Below, piece by piece: positions 20,899 to 29,601 of a stretch of DNA of 64,000 nucleotides. The notes beneath the pieces are model-generated. The model saw only the letters and a list, made by a program, of their open reading frames with translations, was not told the origin of the DNA and ran no database searches. Every line of letters begins with the position of its first letter. Position 1 is the first letter of the stretch. Source of the stretch: Variovorax boronicumulans. Its GTDB lineage: Bacteria > Pseudomonadota > Gammaproteobacteria > Burkholderiales > Burkholderiaceae_C. The position numbers were made by a program, and so were the translations under genes. The stretch lies in the NCBI RefSeq assembly GCF_029892485.1, contig NZ_JARXVG010000010.1, positions 1-64,000 on the forward strand. The letters run 5' to 3'.

Positions 20899-21663
20899 TC
20901 AGGACATGTTCGGCTGGCCGTTGGAGGCCATGAGACCGCCGTCCACCGGCAGCGCGACGCCATTGACGAAGCTCGCGTCATCGCTCGCGAGGAAGGCCAC
21001 CACCGCGGCGATCTCCGCCGGGTCCGCGCCGCGGCCGAGCGGAATACGCTCCCGGAACCTGGCCATCAGTTTTCTGTCTGCCTTCATGTCTTCCGTCATC
21101 GGCGTGAAAGTGAGGCTTGGGCACACCGCGTTCACCCGCACGCCGTCGCGGCCATGGTCCAGCGCCAGCGCCTTCGTGAAGTTCACGATGGCGCCTTTCG
21201 AAGCGTTGTAGAACCCCATGCCCCAGTCGCCACCGAGGCCCGATACCGAGCCGGTGTTGACGATGCAACCCTTGCTCTCGATCAGGTGCGGCATCGCGGC
21301 GCGGCAGCCGTGGAACACGCCACCGGCATTGATGGCCATGATCCTGTCCCAGCCGTCGAGCGGCGCTTCGGTGACGGTGCCTTCCACGGCAATGCCCGCG
21401 TTGTTGAAAAGCACGTGCAACGCGCCGAAGCGCCGGATGGTGGCTGCCACCAGCGCCTGCACCTGCTTGTAGCGCGACACGTCGGTCACCTTGACCAGCG
21501 TGCGCTCGGGCGGAAGATCGCGAGCCACCTCGTCGAGCTTGGCCTTGGTGTCGCCGGCCAGCACCACGCAGGCGCCCTCGCTCGAAAAGCGGCGCGCCGT
21601 TGCTTCTCCAATGCCGGAACCGGCCCCGGTGACGATGACGACGCGGTCTGTGAAACGTTGCAT
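20899..21663 (-). CDS. Short-chain dehydrogenase/reductase (SDR)
   Basis: A 254-residue classical SDR. It shows the cofactor motif TGAGSGIG near residue 12, NNAG near 88, the catalytic YNASK, and the C-terminal FVNGVALPVDGGLMAS. The acidic residue pattern after the second strand (VVLAGDTKAKLDE) suggests NAD(H) preference. The ATG at 21663 has a good AGGAGAT ribosome site, so the 16-codon longer frame is not used. The substrate is unknown; such enzymes oxidise alcohols or 3-hydroxyacyl groups. Confidence 0.9.
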   Translation of the reverse strand: MQRFTDRVVIVTGAGSGIGEATARRFSSEGACVVLAGDTKAKLDEVARDLPPERTLVKVTDVSRYKQVQALVAATIRRFGALHVLFNNAGIAVEGTVTEAPLDGWDRIMAINAGGVFHGCRAAMPHLIESKGCIVNTGSVSGLGGDWGMGFYNASKGAIVNFTKALALDHGRDGVRVNAVCPSLTFTPMTEDMKADRKLMARFRERIPLGRGADPAEIAAVVAFLASDDASFVNGVALPVDGGLMASNGQPNMS

Positions 21664-21976
21664 GGCGATCTCCTGGCAAAGCGCGGGCCCGATCCCGGGC
21701 CCGCTGGTCATGCGGATGGTCGAGCTTTACTTCAGAAACCCTTTGGACAGTCACCACCCGCTGGTCCGCCATTTCTCCGCGGATGCCGGGCCACCGTATG
21801 TGGGAAGAGACCGAAGGGTCGGTCAGACATCGGGCAATCAGGAGGCGGAGACCACCGTACCGCTGCCGCTTTCTTCGCCAGATCCGCTGGCCTGCGACCA
21901 AGACGCGAAACGCTCCTACACCGGCAGCGAAAGTGCAGGTGAAAAACATCGTTTTCATCAACGCAAGGAGCAACAC
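21664..21976. other. Divergent intergenic region between two SDR genes
   Basis: A 313-base gap that must hold the promoters of both flanking genes. I see no coding sequence. Near the right end is an imperfect inverted repeat, TGAAAAAC-ATC-GTTTTCA at 21940-21957, just before the AAGGAG ribosome site (21965-21970) of the plus-strand gene. It could be a regulator site or a leader hairpin. Confidence 0.4.
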
Positions 21977-22849
21977 ATGACCCAGCCCGCACCAGCCACC
22001 CCACCGCCCCCCTTCTCGACGCCCGCGCAGCAGCCTCCTGGGCTGGAGAGCCGAATGGACCCACCGCCCGACTTCGGGGAGAACTCGTACGTCGGCAGCG
22101 GGAAGCTGCAGGGCAAGTGCGCGCTCATCACAGGCGGCGACAGCGGTATCGGGCGCGCCGTGGCGCTCGCGTTCGCCCGCGAGGGCGCCGACGTGTTGAT
22201 CTCGTATCTCGCCGAGGAAGAGAGCGACGCGCAGGTCACCAAGCAATGGATCGAACGCGCCGGCCGCGCCTGCGTGGCCGTGCCCGGCGACATTCGGGAC
22301 GAGAGTCACTGCAACAGGCTTGTGGACGCCGCCATCGAACGCTTCGGAAAGCTCGACATCCTGGTCAACAACGCAGCCTTCCAGATGAGCCACAAGTCGC
22401 TCGACGAAATTTCCGCCGAAGAGTTCGACCAGACTTTCCGCACCAACGTCTACGCCAACTTTTTTCTCAGCAAAGCCGCAGCGCGGCACATGAAGCCCGG
22501 CAGCGCGATCATCAGCACGGCCTCGGTGAACGCAGACAAGCCCAACGCCACGCTGGTGGCGTACGCGGCGACCAAAGGCGCCATCCAGAACCTGTCGGGG
22601 GGCATGGCGCAATTGCTGGCCGAGAAGGGCATTCGCGTGAACTGCGTCGCGCCGGGGCCTTTCTGGACACCGCTGATCCCCTCGACCATGCCGCCGGAGC
22701 AGGTGAAAAAATTCGGCATGCAAACCCCGATGAAGCGGCCCGGGCAACCTGCCGAACTGCAGGCGGTGTACGTGCTGCTTGCGTCGGACCAGGCGAGCTA
22801 CATCTCGGGCGCGACCATTCCCGTCACCGGCGGGGTTCCGTTCATCTAG
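21977..22849 (+). CDS. SDR family oxidoreductase, general-stress (YhxC/YghA-like) type
   Basis: A 290-residue SDR with a Pro-rich N-terminal extension of about 40 residues before LQGKCALITGGDSGIGRAVA. This layout (extension, TGGDSGIG, NNAAFQ, YAATK, then ISGATIPVTGG) is that of the YghA / YhxC-type dehydrogenases, often induced by stress. Catalytic Ser, Tyr and Lys are in place. The start has an AAGGAG site seven bases upstream. It is convergent with the SMP-30 gene and not obviously part of an operon. Confidence 0.9.
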   Translation: MTQPAPATPPPPFSTPAQQPPGLESRMDPPPDFGENSYVGSGKLQGKCALITGGDSGIGRAVALAFAREGADVLISYLAEEESDAQVTKQWIERAGRACVAVPGDIRDESHCNRLVDAAIERFGKLDILVNNAAFQMSHKSLDEISAEEFDQTFRTNVYANFFLSKAAARHMKPGSAIISTASVNADKPNATLVAYAATKGAIQNLSGGMAQLLAEKGIRVNCVAPGPFWTPLIPSTMPPEQVKKFGMQTPMKRPGQPAELQAVYVLLASDQASYISGATIPVTGGVPFI

Positions 22850-22885
22850 CGGCGATTTTTCATCGCGGCAGTCAGGGCCGCGTGC

Positions 22886-23818
22886 CTATCTGCCGCCGCC
22901 GCAAGGCAACACGTGCAGCACCACGCCTGGCGTGTCGAGCGGGTGCATCAGCACGTTGCCGTGCGTGGAGTCGGTGACGAACAATGTGGACCGATCCGGG
23001 CCACCGAACGCGACGTTGGTGATCGAGGCACCGGCTGGACCGCGCAGCACCATGACCGGTTCTGCGCGCGGGTTGAGCACCCAGACATAGCCCAGGCCCG
23101 GATTGGCGACCAGCAGCCGTCCCTGCATGTCGACCGCGAGCCCGTCGGGGCCGCTCGGTCCGTAGGACGTGAAGAACTGGCTCACCTTGGCGACGCTCCC
23201 GTCAGCCAGCAGCGGCACGCGCCAGACGCAATTGCCCCGCGTCACGGCAAGGTAGAGGACCTTGCCGTCGGCGGAAAGGGCCACGCCGTTCGGGCTGGGC
23301 ACGTTGGACAGCAGCAGGTCGAGCTGGCCGCTCGGCCGCAGGCGATAGAGCCGGCCCGATGGATCGTGAAGCCCGGTCTGTCCCTGGTCCGTGAAGTAGA
23401 TGTTGCCCTGCGCGTCGAGCACAAGGTCGTTCACGCCCTTGAAGCTCTCGGTGTTGCGCCGCTGCAGGTGCGGCGTGACACGTCCGGTCTGCACATCGAC
23501 CCGCATCAGGCCGTTCTTGTAGTCGGTGACGAGCAGGGTGTGCGCGTCGATGAACTTCATGCCGTTCGGTTCGCCGTCGTACTCGGCGACCTGCGTCCAT
23601 GCGCCTGCCGGATCGATTCGGAAGGTCCGGCCGAAGGGTATGTCGCAGACGTAGAGGTTGCCCGCGGCGTCGAACACGGGCCCTTCAAGAAAGGAGTCGG
23701 TCGGCATGCCGCCGCGGTTGGCATCGGCCCAGACACTGCGCTCGTGCCTTCGGAACGACTCGGGCATCGTGGTGAAGGTCTGCAGTTCCAGCACCTGGGG
23801 CGCTTGAAGAAGGTACAT
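22886..23818 (-). CDS. SMP-30/gluconolactonase-like lactonase
   Basis: A 310-residue six-bladed beta-propeller of the SMP-30/gluconolactonase/LRE family. The blades show LEGPVFDAAGNLYVCDIPFGR, GVNDLVLDAQGNIYFTDQG, VPSPNGVALSADGKVLYLAV and GPDGLAVDMQGRLLVANPG. The Glu in the first blade and the Asn/Asp residues in later blades fit the divalent metal site. It opens a lactone ring of a sugar or cyclic acid. It is the last gene of the minus-strand catabolic operon and is preceded by an AGGAGAC ribosome site. A role after or before the amidohydrolase is likely but the substrate is unknown. Confidence 0.88.
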   Translation of the reverse strand: MYLLQAPQVLELQTFTTMPESFRRHERSVWADANRGGMPTDSFLEGPVFDAAGNLYVCDIPFGRTFRIDPAGAWTQVAEYDGEPNGMKFIDAHTLLVTDYKNGLMRVDVQTGRVTPHLQRRNTESFKGVNDLVLDAQGNIYFTDQGQTGLHDPSGRLYRLRPSGQLDLLLSNVPSPNGVALSADGKVLYLAVTRGNCVWRVPLLADGSVAKVSQFFTSYGPSGPDGLAVDMQGRLLVANPGLGYVWVLNPRAEPVMVLRGPAGASITNVAFGGPDRSTLFVTDSTHGNVLMHPLDTPGVVLHVLPCGGGR

Positions 23819-23865
23819 GTCAGTCTCCTGGACGGATGGTGCCGCAGCGGTGGATGTTCGCGGCG

Positions 23866-24762
23866 TCAGGTGGCCGATGCGGCCGCGAACCCGTAGAGCA
23901 TCGCGGGGTTGTCCACGAGGATGCGGTCGCGCACCGCGGTACTGTCGCACCAGGCAGCGAGAACGTCGGCCAGATCGGCGTCGTTGACGGTGTCCGGTGC
24001 TTCGGTGGTGTGGGGCCAGTCGCTGCCCCACACCAGGCGCTCGGGCGCCGCGGCGACCAGTGCACGCCCGAGGTCGAAGGCATCGCGGTAGGCGGGCGCC
24101 CCGTCGCGCGATCGCATGTACACGCCCGACAGCTTCATCCATGTGTTGCCGCCGTCCAGCAGTCGACGCGCGACCGCATAGGCCTCGCCATCGATGCCTT
24201 CGGCCGGGTCGATGCGCGCCATGTGATCGATGACCAGCGGCACCGGGAGTCTTGCGAGCACGGGGGCAAGCGCCACCAGCTGCTCCGGCTGCACGAAGAC
24301 CTGTATGTGCCAACCCAGCCGGACCACCTTGCGTGCCAGGGTGGTCAGCATCTCCGGCGTGGTGGTGCCCCAGGATTGCGGCGTGACGAAGTTCACGCGC
24401 AGGCCGCAGACGCGCTGCGCCGCGAGCGCGTCGAGCGCGCTGTCGGCCACCTGGTGGCCGACCACTGCCACGCCGCGCGCCCGCTCGCCCAGTTGCGCGA
24501 GCGCGTCGAGCGTGCACGCGTTGTCCGTGCCGTAGGTCGAGGGATTGACCACGACCGTGCGCGAGGTGCCGAGCCGCTGCTGCAACCGGCGGTAGGCCGC
24601 CACCTCGGCGCGAGGCGGCTGGCGCTTCCAGTGCGGCGACGGCGCAAACCGCGGGTCGAAGATGTGCATGTGGCTGTCGCAGGCATCGCGGGGCAGCGCA
24701 CATGCAGGGCGGTTGGTTCCTGCCGAATGAGGGACCGGCTGCGCGTCCGGCATGGTGTTCAT
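23866..24762 (-). CDS. Amidohydrolase family 2 enzyme, PDC hydrolase / sugar-lactone isomerase type
   Basis: A 298-residue TIM-barrel amidohydrolase resembling 2-pyrone-4,6-dicarboxylate (PDC) lactonase and D-galactarolactone isomerases. The DSHMHIFDPRF motif near residue 29 supplies the first metal or catalytic His. LVIDHMARID and WGSDWPHT near the end carry later catalytic His and Asp residues. The start is the ATG at 24762, nine bases after the TTT gene stop. With the SMP-30 protein it gives the operon two potential lactone-acting enzymes. Confidence 0.87.
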   Translation of the reverse strand: MNTMPDAQPVPHSAGTNRPACALPRDACDSHMHIFDPRFAPSPHWKRQPPRAEVAAYRRLQQRLGTSRTVVVNPSTYGTDNACTLDALAQLGERARGVAVVGHQVADSALDALAAQRVCGLRVNFVTPQSWGTTTPEMLTTLARKVVRLGWHIQVFVQPEQLVALAPVLARLPVPLVIDHMARIDPAEGIDGEAYAVARRLLDGGNTWMKLSGVYMRSRDGAPAYRDAFDLGRALVAAAPERLVWGSDWPHTTEAPDTVNDADLADVLAAWCDSTAVRDRILVDNPAMLYGFAAASAT

Positions 24763-24770
24763 CGGTGCCT

Positions 24771-25736
24771 TCAGTCGAGCTTGATGTTGCCTTTGCGGAT
24801 GACCTCCGCCCATTTCGCATCTTCCTTTTTCAGGAAATCGGCGAATTCGGCCGGCGTCGAGCCCACCGGTTGCACGCCGACGTCCACGAAGCGGCGCTTC
24901 ACCTCCTCTTCCTTCAACACCTCGATCACCGCCTTGTGGAGCTTGTCGGCAATGGGGGCTGGCGTACCGGCGGGCACCAGCAGGCCGTTCCACTCGTAGG
25001 CCTCGTAGCCGGGCGCCACGGTTTCGCCAAGGGTCGGGACCTCCGGTAGGCGCGGCGAGCGCTGTGGCGACGACACCGCCAGCGCGCGCAATTTGCCGGA
25101 CGACACCAGCGGGTACGAGGCGGCGATGGTGCTGAACATGAAGTCGACCTGGCCACCCATGACATCGACGATGGCGGGGCCGCCGCTCTTGTAGCCGACG
25201 TGGACCATGTCCAGGCCGAGCCGCTGGCGCAACAGTTCTGCCGCGAGGCGCTGCACGGTGCCGCCGCCACCGGAGGCGTAGTTCATCTTGCCGGGCTCGG
25301 CCCTGGCTTTGTCCACGAGGTCCTTGATGGTCCTGACCGGCGACTCCGCGCGCACGATCACGATGTTGGGCGCCAGCGCGACGAGCGCCAGAGGCTGCAA
25401 CGCATTGCCGGCGTACGGCATGCGAGGAAAGAGGTGCGGATTGATCGAATAGGGCGTCGCGTCGTAGAGCACCGTGTAGCCGTCGGGCGCGGCCTTGGCG
25501 GCAAAGCCGGCGCCGATGGTGCCGCTGGCGCCGGGCCGGTTGTCGACGATCACGCTGGTGCCCAGCTTCACGCCGACGCGAACCGCGAGCACACGTGCCA
25601 GGGCATCGGCCGAACCGCCCGGCGCGTACGGAACGACGAGGGTGATGGGGCGCTCGGGATAGGCCGCGTGGGCGGCGTGGGCGAACACGGCGGCGCACGC
25701 GCACGCGGCGAGCAGGCCCTTGATGAAATTCTTCAT
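24771..25736 (-). CDS. TTT-type (Bug) periplasmic substrate-binding protein
   Basis: A 321-residue binding protein with a signal peptide of about 24 residues (ending AHAAHAAYPE). It has the Bug signatures ERPITLVVPYAPGGSADALAR near 30 and the second loop DATPYSINPHLFPRMPYA. The family captures carboxylates or other acids in the periplasm and usually feeds a TctA/TctB membrane pair, which is absent here. This is one of three such proteins in the operon. The final residues, GNIKLD, are echoed in the gene remnant at 30447. Confidence 0.93.
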   Translation of the reverse strand: MKNFIKGLLAACACAAVFAHAAHAAYPERPITLVVPYAPGGSADALARVLAVRVGVKLGTSVIVDNRPGASGTIGAGFAAKAAPDGYTVLYDATPYSINPHLFPRMPYAGNALQPLALVALAPNIVIVRAESPVRTIKDLVDKARAEPGKMNYASGGGGTVQRLAAELLRQRLGLDMVHVGYKSGGPAIVDVMGGQVDFMFSTIAASYPLVSSGKLRALAVSSPQRSPRLPEVPTLGETVAPGYEAYEWNGLLVPAGTPAPIADKLHKAVIEVLKEEEVKRRFVDVGVQPVGSTPAEFADFLKKEDAKWAEVIRKGNIKLD

Positions 25737-25781
25737 GATGGCTTCGGTGTGGGGTTCAGCTGCGGGAATCGAACAGCGCGT

Positions 25782-26762
25782 TCATTCGGTCTTGAGGTCG
25801 AGCGAGCGGGCCAGCTCGCCGTACAGCTTGACCTCGCGCGCCAGCTGCGCCCCGAGGGCATCGCCGCAGGTGTTCTGCGCCTCCATGCCGAGCGAGCGCA
25901 ATTTGTCTTGCGTTGCAGGTGCCTGTGCGAACTCGGTGGCGACACGGCGCAAGGCGGCCATCACCTCCGGCGGTGTCTTCGCGGGCGCCAGCAGGCCGTA
26001 CCACGCATCGGCCGCATAGCCCTTGACGCCCAGTTCGTCGAAGGTCGGCACGTTCGGCAGCAGCGCCGAGCGCTTGGGCGACGCCACGGCCAGTGCGGTC
26101 AGCTTGCCGGACTGCACCTGGGCGAGCACCGAGCCCAAGGTCGCAAAGGAGCTGTCGACCTGGCCGCCCATGAGGTCGGTCGTCGCCTGCGCCGCACCTT
26201 TGTAGGGGATGTGGTTCATCGACGTGCCCGTCAATTGCGTGAAGTGCGCGCTCGCGAAATGTCCGGAACTGCCGGAGCCCGGCGTTGCATACGTGCGCTT
26301 GCCGGGCTCGGCCTTGACGGCCTGCAGGAAGGCCGCGAAGGATTTGAGCGGCATCGACGGTCCCACCACCAGCACCGTGGGACTCACGGCGAGCGAACAC
26401 ACCGGCGCGAACGAGCGCACGGCATCGAACTTGACCCGCTGGCTGTAGAGCGCGGGAATCATGGTGTGGTTGGTCGCGCCCAGCAGCAGCGTGTAGCCGT
26501 CGGCAGGGGCCGCCGCGACGGCCTCGGCCGCAAGGATCGTGTTCGCGCCGGGTTTGTTGTCCACGATGAACGGCTGGCCCAGCGCACGCGATGCGTGATC
26601 GGCGAAGGCACGCGCCACCACGTCGGTGGGACCGCCTGCTGAGAAACCCACGAGCACGCGCACGGGCTTGGCGGGCCACGTCTGTGCCTGCGCCGGCGCC
26701 GCAAGGGCGGCCATCAACCCGAGCGCGGCCGCCGCGCAGCGAAGGCTTTCGCTTGTCTTCAT
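25782..26762 (-). CDS. TTT-type (Bug) periplasmic substrate-binding protein
   Basis: A 326-residue Bug-family binding protein. The signal peptide is clear (ALGLMAALAAPAQAQTWP), followed by KPVRVLVGFSAGGPTDVVAR and the ligand loop GATNHTMIPALYSQRVKFD. It lies 45 bases before the next TTT gene in the same orientation and 36 bases after the dehydrogenase. It differs considerably from its two operon neighbours, so the three proteins are unlikely to be recent duplicates and may bind different ligands. Confidence 0.93.
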   Translation of the reverse strand: MKTSESLRCAAAALGLMAALAAPAQAQTWPAKPVRVLVGFSAGGPTDVVARAFADHASRALGQPFIVDNKPGANTILAAEAVAAAPADGYTLLLGATNHTMIPALYSQRVKFDAVRSFAPVCSLAVSPTVLVVGPSMPLKSFAAFLQAVKAEPGKRTYATPGSGSSGHFASAHFTQLTGTSMNHIPYKGAAQATTDLMGGQVDSSFATLGSVLAQVQSGKLTALAVASPKRSALLPNVPTFDELGVKGYAADAWYGLLAPAKTPPEVMAALRRVATEFAQAPATQDKLRSLGMEAQNTCGDALGAQLAREVKLYGELARSLDLKTE

Positions 26763-26798
26763 TCCTGTCTCCTTTTCATGAGTGCCGGCGGCAATGCC

Positions 26799-27725
26799 TC
26801 AGGCAGTTGCCGTCCGGCGCGAGAGCACCTGCAACAGGTTCCTTGCCGCGCCCACGCCCATGTTCACGTAGGCATCGCCGGTCACGCCGCCGATGTGGGG
26901 GCTCAGCACGATGTTCTTCTCGCCCTGGAACGGATGGCCGGGCGTCATCGGCTCGACCGCGAAGCTGTCCAGTCCGGCCATGGCAACCTGGCCCGAGTGC
27001 AGCGCAGCCAGCAGCGCGTCTTCTTCGATGAGGCCGCCTCGCGCCGTGTTGATGACGATCACGCCGCGCCTGCATTGCGCCAGTGTGCGGGCATTGAGCA
27101 GCCCACGGTTGTCATCGGTCAGCGGACAGTGCAGCGACACCGCATCGGACTCGGCCCACAGCGTTGCCAGGTCGGCGGGCTTCACATGGGCGGGAAGGTC
27201 CTTGGCGAAGGGATCGTGGCCAAGCACACGCATGCCCAGCGCGTCCGCCATGCGCGCAAAGCGCAGGCCGATCGCACCGAGCCCGACGAGGCCGATCGTG
27301 CGGCCACCGAGTTCCAGGCTCTTGTGCGTCGCCTTGTCCCAGTGGCCGGCGTGCATGCGGGCATCGAGGGCCACCACCGATTTGGCGCAGGCCAGCAGCA
27401 AGGCGAGCGCCTGCTCGGCCACTGCCGCGGCATTGGCGCCCGCGGCCGCCACGACCTCGATGCCGCGCGCCTGTGCCGCTGCCTTGTCGATCGTGTCGGT
27501 TCCGCTGCCGTGCTTGGAGATCACTTTCAGCGACGGTGCCGCGTCCATCACGGCGGCGCCCACCTTGCCATAGCGCACGATGATGGCCACGGGGTCGTGC
27601 GCCCGGCACAGGGCGATCAGGTCGTCCTCGTTCGGCGTCTTGCCGGCGTACACGACGTCGTAGCCTTCGAGCAGGGCGAGCGCCTGCGGCGCCAGGTCGG
27701 CGCCCGTGACGAGGATGGCTCTCAC
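26799..27725 (-). CDS. D-isomer-specific 2-hydroxyacid dehydrogenase
   Basis: A 308-residue NAD-dependent dehydrogenase of the PGDH/formate dehydrogenase superfamily. Features in order are the substrate loop SKHGSGTDTID, the nucleotide motif GLVGLGAIGLRFA near 145, INTARGGLIEEDAL with the catalytic Arg, and LSPHIGGVT with the catalytic His. It would interconvert a 2-hydroxyacid and a 2-oxoacid. The GTG start at 27725 overlaps the RraA-type gene's stop (GTGA), which suggests the two products act in consecutive steps. Confidence 0.9.
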   Translation of the reverse strand: MRAILVTGADLAPQALALLEGYDVVYAGKTPNEDDLIALCRAHDPVAIIVRYGKVGAAVMDAAPSLKVISKHGSGTDTIDKAAAQARGIEVVAAAGANAAAVAEQALALLLACAKSVVALDARMHAGHWDKATHKSLELGGRTIGLVGLGAIGLRFARMADALGMRVLGHDPFAKDLPAHVKPADLATLWAESDAVSLHCPLTDDNRGLLNARTLAQCRRGVIVINTARGGLIEEDALLAALHSGQVAMAGLDSFAVEPMTPGHPFQGEKNIVLSPHIGGVTGDAYVNMGVGAARNLLQVLSRRTATA

Positions 27726-28411
27726 AGCGTCTCGCCTTCTTTCAGCACGCCTGCGGTGCGCAGGGCGGCGTCCAGCCACTTGGCCGCGGTGTCGCCTTGC
27801 GCGATGGCGGCAATGCGCGCGGCTTCGTCGCGTACCTTCCTGGCCGCCAGCGGCAGCAGCGATTCGATCTTCTCGCGCTCGACCACGACCACGCCGTCGC
27901 CGTCGCCGATCACGAAGTCGCCGGAGCGCACCGTCACGCCGCCGACGGACACCGGGTGTCCGATGCGCCCGCCGATGTTCTTGGTCGGCCCGTTCGGGTT
28001 GGTGCCCACGCTGAAGACCGGGAAGTCCATCTCGTCGATCTCGAGGCTGTCGCGGCACGCGCCGTCCATCACCACGCCGGCAATGCCGAGCTTCTTGCAG
28101 GCCGTCATCATGATGGTGCCCATGAGGGCCGAGCTCCGGTCGCCCTTGCCGTCGATCACGAGCACATCGCCGGGCCTTGCCATCGCCATGGCCGCATGGA
28201 TCATCAGGTTGTCGCCGGGGCGTACTTCCACCGTGATGGCCGGGCCTGCCAGCTTCATGCGGGGGCGCAGCGCCTTGATGCGCCCGTCCAGCGCGCCGCG
28301 TCGCCCGGCCACGTCGGCGAGGATGGCCGGCTGGAACCCGGCGGCTTGCGCCACGATGTTCGCGGGCACGCGCTCGAAGTCGCGAATGATGTCGGGAAGG
28401 TTCGAAGACAT
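27722..28411 (-). CDS. RraA-family protein, probable oxoacid aldolase/decarboxylase
   Basis: A 229-residue protein of the RraA / HMG-CHA aldolase fold. It has the RPGDNLMIHAAMAMARPGDVLVIDG segment and the active-site style motif GVVMDGACRDSLEID, containing the Arg-Asp pair that binds pyruvate and metal in known class II aldolases of this family. Catabolic family members split 4-hydroxy-4-methyl-2-oxoglutarate or 4-carboxy-4-hydroxy-2-oxoadipate, or decarboxylate oxaloacetate. The catabolic neighbours favour an enzyme over a ribonuclease inhibitor. It is coupled to the dehydrogenase downstream. Confidence 0.86.
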   Translation of the reverse strand: MSSNLPDIIRDFERVPANIVAQAAGFQPAILADVAGRRGALDGRIKALRPRMKLAGPAITVEVRPGDNLMIHAAMAMARPGDVLVIDGKGDRSSALMGTIMMTACKKLGIAGVVMDGACRDSLEIDEMDFPVFSVGTNPNGPTKNIGGRIGHPVSVGGVTVRSGDFVIGDGDGVVVVEREKIESLLPLAARKVRDEAARIAAIAQGDTAAKWLDAALRTAGVLKEGETL

Positions 28412-28483
28412 GGAGGTACTTTCAGGAGGGAGATGAATGGGGTTCAGTTCGGCTCGACGCCGGCGTCCTTGCCATGCCAGGGG

Positions 28484-29470
28484 TCAGTCCATCTTGGCGC
28501 CGGAGGACTTCACGATCGCGCCCCAGCGCACGCCGTCGGTGCGGATCAGCGAGGCGAACTTCTCCGGCGGGCCGGTCATCACTTCCGCGCCCTGCGCGGC
28601 AAGCTTCTTCTGCACGTCGGTCGTCGCCAGCGCTTTGTTGAACGCCGCATTCAGTTTCGCGATAGCGTCCTTCGGCATGGCGGCGGGACCGGCAACGCCG
28701 AACCACGTCACGGCCTCGAAGTCCTTGTAGCCCGACTCGGACATCGTGGGCACGTCGGGCAGGTCGCGGTTGCGCTGCAGCGAGGTCACCGCCAGCGCGC
28801 GCAACTGGCCGCTCTTGATCTGGGCGATCAGTGTCGGCACCGACGAGACGTACATCTGGATCTGCCCGCCGACGAGGTCGGTCAGGCCCTGCGAGGCGCC
28901 CTTGTAGGGAACGTGCGTGAACTGCACGCCCGCGGCTTTCTGGAACTGCTCGGTGGCGAGGTGGGCCACGGTGCCGTTGCCCGAGCTCGCATAGTTGAGT
29001 GCAGTCGGTCTGGCCTTGGCGGCGGCGACCACGTCCGAGAGTTTCTTGTAGGGCGACGCGGCGGACACCACCACGACCAGAGGCGCCGAGGCGACGAGGC
29101 CCACTGCCGCCAGATCCTTCGCCGGGTCGTAGGGCAGCTTCGCGTAGAGCGACGGGTTGATCGCCAGGTTGCTGGTCTGGCCCAGCACCAGCGTGTAGCC
29201 ATCGGGATTGGCCTTCGCCGCCGCATCGACGCCGATGTTTCCGCCGGAGCCCGGCTTGTTGTCGATGACGATGGTCCAGCCCTCGGAGGTCGCGACCTTG
29301 TTCGCGACCTCGCGGGCAATGATGTCCGTGCCGCCGCCCGGCGGAAAAGGCACCACGAGGCGGATGGGACGTGAGGGATAGGCCTGCGCCAGTGCCACGC
29401 CGCCAGCGAACAGGAGGGCGGCGCCTAGGGCTGCACGGCGAGAAATGGAGCTGTTGCTCGAGGTACGCAT
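28484..29470 (-). CDS. TTT-type (Bug) periplasmic substrate-binding protein, first gene of operon
   Basis: A 328-residue Bug protein with a twin-Arg-like N-terminus (SISRRAALGAALLFAGG) and signal peptide end VALAQAYPS. SRPIRLVVPFPPGGGTDIIAR and the loop LGQTSNLAINPSLYAKLPYD identify the family. It is the promoter-proximal gene of the seven-gene minus-strand operon and is divergent from the IclR regulator across 131 bases. The likely inducer and substrate is whatever acid this protein binds. Confidence 0.93.
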   Translation of the reverse strand: MRTSSNSSISRRAALGAALLFAGGVALAQAYPSRPIRLVVPFPPGGGTDIIAREVANKVATSEGWTIVIDNKPGSGGNIGVDAAAKANPDGYTLVLGQTSNLAINPSLYAKLPYDPAKDLAAVGLVASAPLVVVVSAASPYKKLSDVVAAAKARPTALNYASSGNGTVAHLATEQFQKAAGVQFTHVPYKGASQGLTDLVGGQIQMYVSSVPTLIAQIKSGQLRALAVTSLQRNRDLPDVPTMSESGYKDFEAVTWFGVAGPAAMPKDAIAKLNAAFNKALATTDVQKKLAAQGAEVMTGPPEKFASLIRTDGVRWGAIVKSSGAKMD

Positions 29471-29531
29471 TGGTTTGTCTCCGGCTCGTTGGATGAGTGC
29501 CTGGCAGCGGTGCGCCTGGGCATGCCGCGAC

Positions 29532-29559
29532 TTTAGATTTGCGTTCCACTCCATACAAT
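29532..29559 (+). promoter_or_regulatory. Candidate sigma70 promoter of the iclR-type gene
   Basis: TTTAGA at 29532-29537 and TACAAT at 29554-29559 are separated by 16 bases. The -10 matches the consensus in five of six places. Transcription would begin a few bases on, inside the palindrome at 29562-29587, so a bound regulator would block its own promoter. Confidence 0.5.
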
Positions 29560-29561
29560 GG

Positions 29562-29587
29562 TGGTCCATCTTGTGCAACATGGACCA
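29562..29587. promoter_or_regulatory. Palindromic operator, probably the IclR-family binding site
   Basis: A 26-base imperfect palindrome with arms TGGTCCAT (29562-29569) and ATGGACCA (29580-29587). The 10-base centre is itself palindromic at TTG/CAA. Only the central pair and one pair of positions fail to match. It lies 14 bases before the IclR-family gene and between the two divergent transcripts, which is where IclR proteins normally bind. Confidence 0.75.
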
Positions 29588-29601
29588 TTGGGTGAAACGA
29601 A

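Noticed and set aside
22850..22885. Short hairpin GCGAT-TTTTC-ATCGC between the convergent SDR and SMP-30 genes
   Set aside because: The T-run lies in the loop and not after the stem, so it is not a convincing terminator.
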